Of a stretch of 64,000 nucleotides of DNA, positions 61,236 through 64,000 are shown piece by piece. The position numbers and the translations under genes were made by a program. The first letter of the stretch is position 1; each line of letters begins with the position of its first letter. The notes below the pieces were generated by a model. It searched no databases. It was given only the letters and a program-made list of their open reading frames with translations, and was not told where the DNA came from. The stretch covers positions 620,001 to 684,000 of the forward strand of contig NZ_JAKIHP010000001.1 in assembly GCF_021608265.1 (NCBI RefSeq). The letters are read 5' to 3'. The stretch is from Flavobacterium wongokense. Lineage in GTDB: Bacteria > Bacteroidota > Bacteroidia > Flavobacteriales > Flavobacteriaceae.

Positions 61236-62702
61236 ATGTTAAAGCAGTTCCTAAATCTAAAATTATCACAAAAACTATCACCTCAGCAAATCCAGTTGAT
61301 GAAGTTGATACAATTGCCTACGCAGGCTTTTGAGCAACGGTTGAAAGAGGAAATGGTAGAAAATCCGGCGTTGGAAAGTGGTAAGGAAGAGGAAGAACTG
61401 TATGAGAAGGATGAGTTTGACAACAATGACGAATATGATGATTATGAAGGAAGTGAAAACATTGAGGCAGACGAAATCAACATCGACGAATACTTAAGCA
61501 ACGACGAAACTCCCGATTATAAGCTTCAGGCCAATAATTATAGCGAAGACGATGAAGAACGCACGATGCCGTTTGCAGCACCTACGAGTTTCCATCAGGA
61601 TTTAATCAATCAGCTGAATACATTTCTCTTAACAGATGAAGAACGCGAAATTGCCGAATTCCTGGTTGGAAGCATTGATGATGACGGTTATTTACGAAGG
61701 GACGTTCAGGACATCGTTGACGATATGGCTTTCACACAAGGCATTTACACCGATGAAAAAACGGTCGAGAAAATGCTGCACATCATCCACGATTTAGATC
61801 CGGCCGGAGTTGGCGCACGAAACCTGCACGAATGCCTGTTGTTGCAGCTTCGTCATAAAACCCCAACAGAATCGGTTGATTTGGCTATCAATATCATCGA
61901 AAATGAATTTGATGCCTTTACCAAAAAGCATTACGAAAAATTGATGGTGACTTATGAAGTTTCAAAAGAACAGCTTAAGAAAGCCATTGAGGAAATAGAA
62001 AAACTAAACCCAAAACCCGGAGGTTCCTTTGACAGTACCAGCCGTGTTGTGGAGCAAATCGTTCCCGATTTTGCCATCCGGATTGTTGATGGTGAACTGG
62101 AGCTGACCTTAAACGGAAGAAATGCTCCAACATTGCATGTTTCCAAGGATTATCAGGAAATGCTGCAGACTTATAAAGTATCGCGTGATAAATCAAACCA
62201 GCAGAAAGATGCGGTTCAGTTTATCAAACAAAAACTGGATTCTGCCAAATGGTTTATCGATGCCATCCGACAAAGACAGGAAACATTGTACGTTACGATG
62301 AATGCCATCATGCATTTTCAGCGCGAATATTTCCTTGACGGAGAGGAAACCAAACTAAAGCCAATGATTTTGAAAGATGTTGCTGATATGGTTGGGCTCG
62401 ATATTTCGACCGTTTCCCGTGTTGCCAACAGCAAATATGTAGAAACGCCTTATGGTACCAAACTTATCAAGGAGTTTTTCTCAGAATCAATGAAGAATGA
62501 TCAGGGTGAAGATGTCTCTACTTTGGAAATCAAAAAAATCCTGAAAACCATTATTGAGGAAGAAGACAAAAGCAAACCATTACCGGATGATCAATTGGCC
62601 GAAATCCTAAAGGAAAAAGGTTATCCAATTGCACGAAGGACTATTGCAAAATACCGTGATTTGCTTGATATTCCTGTGGCAAGGATGCGCAAGAAGATCT
62701 AA
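61236..62702 (+). CDS. rpoN: RNA polymerase sigma-54 factor
   Basis: 488 aa. Region I is glutamine-rich (LSPQQIQLMKLIQLPTQAFE); an acidic region II follows (about 50-105). The core-binding domain and the DNA-binding helix-turn-helix (MILKDVADMVGLDISTVSRV) are clear. The RpoN box ends the protein as ARRTIAKYRDLLDIP (canonical ARRTVAKYRE). Directs transcription from -24/-12 promoters with activator ATPases. Its leader carries the 8-nt repeat. Confidence 0.96.
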   Translation: MLKQFLNLKLSQKLSPQQIQLMKLIQLPTQAFEQRLKEEMVENPALESGKEEEELYEKDEFDNNDEYDDYEGSENIEADEINIDEYLSNDETPDYKLQANNYSEDDEERTMPFAAPTSFHQDLINQLNTFLLTDEEREIAEFLVGSIDDDGYLRRDVQDIVDDMAFTQGIYTDEKTVEKMLHIIHDLDPAGVGARNLHECLLLQLRHKTPTESVDLAINIIENEFDAFTKKHYEKLMVTYEVSKEQLKKAIEEIEKLNPKPGGSFDSTSRVVEQIVPDFAIRIVDGELELTLNGRNAPTLHVSKDYQEMLQTYKVSRDKSNQQKDAVQFIKQKLDSAKWFIDAIRQRQETLYVTMNAIMHFQREYFLDGEETKLKPMILKDVADMVGLDISTVSRVANSKYVETPYGTKLIKEFFSESMKNDQGEDVSTLEIKKILKTIIEEEDKSKPLPDDQLAEILKEKGYPIARRTIAKYRDLLDIPVARMRKKI

Positions 62703-62714
62703 AATAAAAATCAG

Positions 62715-63320
62715 TTGAAAAAAATCCTTCCTTTTTTTTCGTACTTATTCCATCCTATTTTCATTCCGTTATTAGGAACAATCTTTTACGTGCTGCTTGA
62801 AGACCATTATCTGACTTTGCCACAATATTTGATTCTTTTCCTGCAAATCATCATCATTACCATTTTATTGCCGGTTGCTTTTTTCTACCTGCTCCGAACT
62901 TTTGGAAAGATAGATACCATAATGCTTTCGGATATTTCACAGCGCAAAATCCCGTTGCTTTTACAGATAATGCTGTTTGCGGTTTTAATACAGAAAAGCA
63001 TCACTTTTGAACGATTCCCAAGTTTGTATTTCTTCTTTCTTTCAGGGGTTTTCAGTACAATTTTCGCTTTCTTTTTGTTGTATTTTAAGACCAAGGCAAG
63101 CATCCACATGATTGGAATCAGTTCGCTTACAGTTTTTATCATTGGCCTGAGCATCCACAATCAAATCAACACGGTGAATCCCGTTGCGTTTTTTGTGATT
63201 ATGAATGGCATTGTCGCCTCATCGCGCTTGGTGATGCAGGCACATTCTAATAAGGAATTGTTGATTGGTTTTTTGTGTGGAGCAATTCCACAGGCTGTGC
63301 TGCTCTATTTTTGGTTATAG
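62715..63320 (+). CDS. Polytopic membrane protein, function unknown
   Basis: 201 aa, TTG start 12 nt after rpoN. About six membrane helices; the first part (FFSYLFHPIFIPLLGTIFYVL) and the conserved SDISQRKIPLLLQI stretch are recurrent in Bacteroidota hypothetical proteins. PAP2-like topology is possible but I see no phosphatase motif. Overlaps the convergent porT gene by 6 nt. Confidence 0.75.
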   Translation: MKKILPFFSYLFHPIFIPLLGTIFYVLLEDHYLTLPQYLILFLQIIIITILLPVAFFYLLRTFGKIDTIMLSDISQRKIPLLLQIMLFAVLIQKSITFERFPSLYFFFLSGVFSTIFAFFLLYFKTKASIHMIGISSLTVFIIGLSIHNQINTVNPVAFFVIMNGIVASSRLVMQAHSNKELLIGFLCGAIPQAVLLYFWL

Positions 63321-64000
63321 GATGTAGAACATCAGTCCAAAGTTGGTCGTATTCATATCAATAGCCTGATTGTCGATTTTGGCAGAGGATTTCAACAACG
63401 GATTGAGTCCGTAATAGGCGTAAAAATTCCAGGTGTTCCAACCTGCTGCAATATAAATCCCGTAATGGAACTGATTTAAATCCTTGTTGTTGGATTGTTT
63501 GAAATCTCCAATCGAAGCTTCCGATTTGTATTGGTCGTAGAAAAGATAACTCAATTTCACTCCGGTATAAACCCTCCAGAATATATGGCTTTGAGGCGTT
63601 GAATCACGCCATCTGAACTCTATCGGCAAATCAATAAAATGAAGCGATAATTTATTTTTGGAAAAAGAAGTAGTTTCATCAAAAACCTCGTAGGTGTTGA
63701 TTCCGCCACTTTCCCTAATGCTTAAATTCTGATTGTAAAGTGCCAGCGAATACCCCAATCCTGCAGCAAAGGCGACAGTTCGTTTTTTGTTAATGGGCAT
63801 ATCCCTTAAAAACCCAAAGCCAATTCCGGGTGAAAGTTTGTTTTGGGTAATTCCGTCCGGGCGTTTTTGAAGTGCGTTATAGGTAATGTTCAGGTAAAAC
63901 TGGTCTTCGCGGTATAAGGAATCTACAGCATCAAAATCGATTTCATCCTTTACAACTTCTTTTTCCTGGGCAAAAATACCAAGTGAAGTAAAAAATAGTA
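63315..64000 (-). CDS. porT: T9SS component PorT (SprT), cut by right edge
   Basis: At least 228 codons; the frame is open from the stop at 63315 to the window edge. The most upstream visible part is the end of a signal peptide (LFFTSLGIFAQ), followed by the PorT signature DSLYREDQFYLNITYNALQ, the GIGFGFLRDMPINKKR block, and outer-membrane beta-barrel strands to the end. PorT/SprT is an outer-membrane protein needed for type IX secretion and gliding in flavobacteria. A start at 63800 would cut the protein in half and is wrong. The window also holds four T9SS-tailed substrates. Confidence 0.9.
   Translation of the reverse strand, partial: LFFTSLGIFAQEKEVVKDEIDFDAVDSLYREDQFYLNITYNALQKRPDGITQNKLSPGIGFGFLRDMPINKKRTVAFAAGLGYSLALYNQNLSIRESGGINTYEVFDETTSFSKNKLSLHFIDLPIEFRWRDSTPQSHIFWRVYTGVKLSYLFYDQYKSEASIGDFKQSNNKDLNQFHYGIYIAAGWNTWNFYAYYGLNPLLKSSAKIDNQAIDMNTTNFGLMFYIL

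Noticed and set aside
63315..63800. A 161-aa protein starting at 63800
   Set aside because: The frame continues to the window edge with the PorT signature and the end of a signal peptide, so 63800 is an internal Met.

Overview
The window is a stretch of ordinary chromosome from a member of the Flavobacteriaceae, most probably Flavobacterium. Several signs agree. Many proteins belong to Bacteroidota-restricted families (DUF4271, DUF4296, DUF3098, DUF5686, DUF3050, PorT). There are type IX secretion (T9SS) C-terminal sorting domains, a SusC/Oar-style TonB receptor with a carboxypeptidase-like N-domain, and AT-rich DNA without obvious Shine-Dalgarno sites. A TAnnTTTG box, the -7 element of the Bacteroidota primary sigma factor, lies in front of most transcription units. 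I see no prophage, insertion sequence, tRNA, rRNA or CRISPR array.

Layout. 1-9 kb: a secreted protein cut by the left edge, a NarL-type two-component pair, a glutaryl-CoA dehydrogenase-like enzyme, a DUF3050 protein, an SGNH lipoprotein, and a LytS/LytTR pair next to an exported intradiol-dioxygenase-like protein with a T9SS tail. 10-15.3 kb (minus strand): a compact redox operon (FNR-like flavoprotein, COQ7-like diiron protein, 2Fe-2S ferredoxin), then the Fe-S genes nfu and mrp, then ATL, LysE and trmB. 15.4-25 kb: a glycosyltransferase, a PhoR/PhoB-like pair, and divergently a TonB receptor, a lipoprotein and two T9SS substrates. 25-37.5 kb: a LuxE-like protein, tyrS, an SDR, a minus operon (polyprenol-phosphate mannosyltransferase, dihydroorotase, DUF4296), DUF4271-hemD, an O-antigen-ligase-like protein and pckA. 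37.5-41.8 kb: DUF3108, a saccharopine-dehydrogenase-like enzyme, an Lrp regulator with a clear palindromic operator, a decayed homing-endonuclease-like gene and a ~21-bp repeat array. 41.9-49 kb: leuS, ftsX, DUF3098, uppP, truB, pyrH and frr. 49-64 kb: DUF5686, a giant leucine-rich T9SS substrate, a Na+/H+ antiporter, an MMPL/RND transporter, asnS, rpoN, a membrane protein and porT (T9SS), cut by the right edge.

How it fits together. Four T9SS-tailed proteins and one T9SS component (PorT) share the window. Four two-component systems or regulators sit beside plausible targets, and three of them have candidate operators next to the regulator gene.

The least explained material is non-coding. 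(i) Three copies of a structured intergenic element lie at about 3.9, 12.1 and 28.0 kb, and their stem tips differ in compensatory ways. (ii) An 8-nt tandem repeat of ACTTTGCA type lies directly before three start codons (FNR-like gene, leuS, rpoN). (iii) An imperfect ~21-bp repeat array lies between a DUF4177 gene and a NUMOD4/HNH-HTH gene. The FNR/diiron/ferredoxin operon is the best candidate for an undescribed enzyme system.
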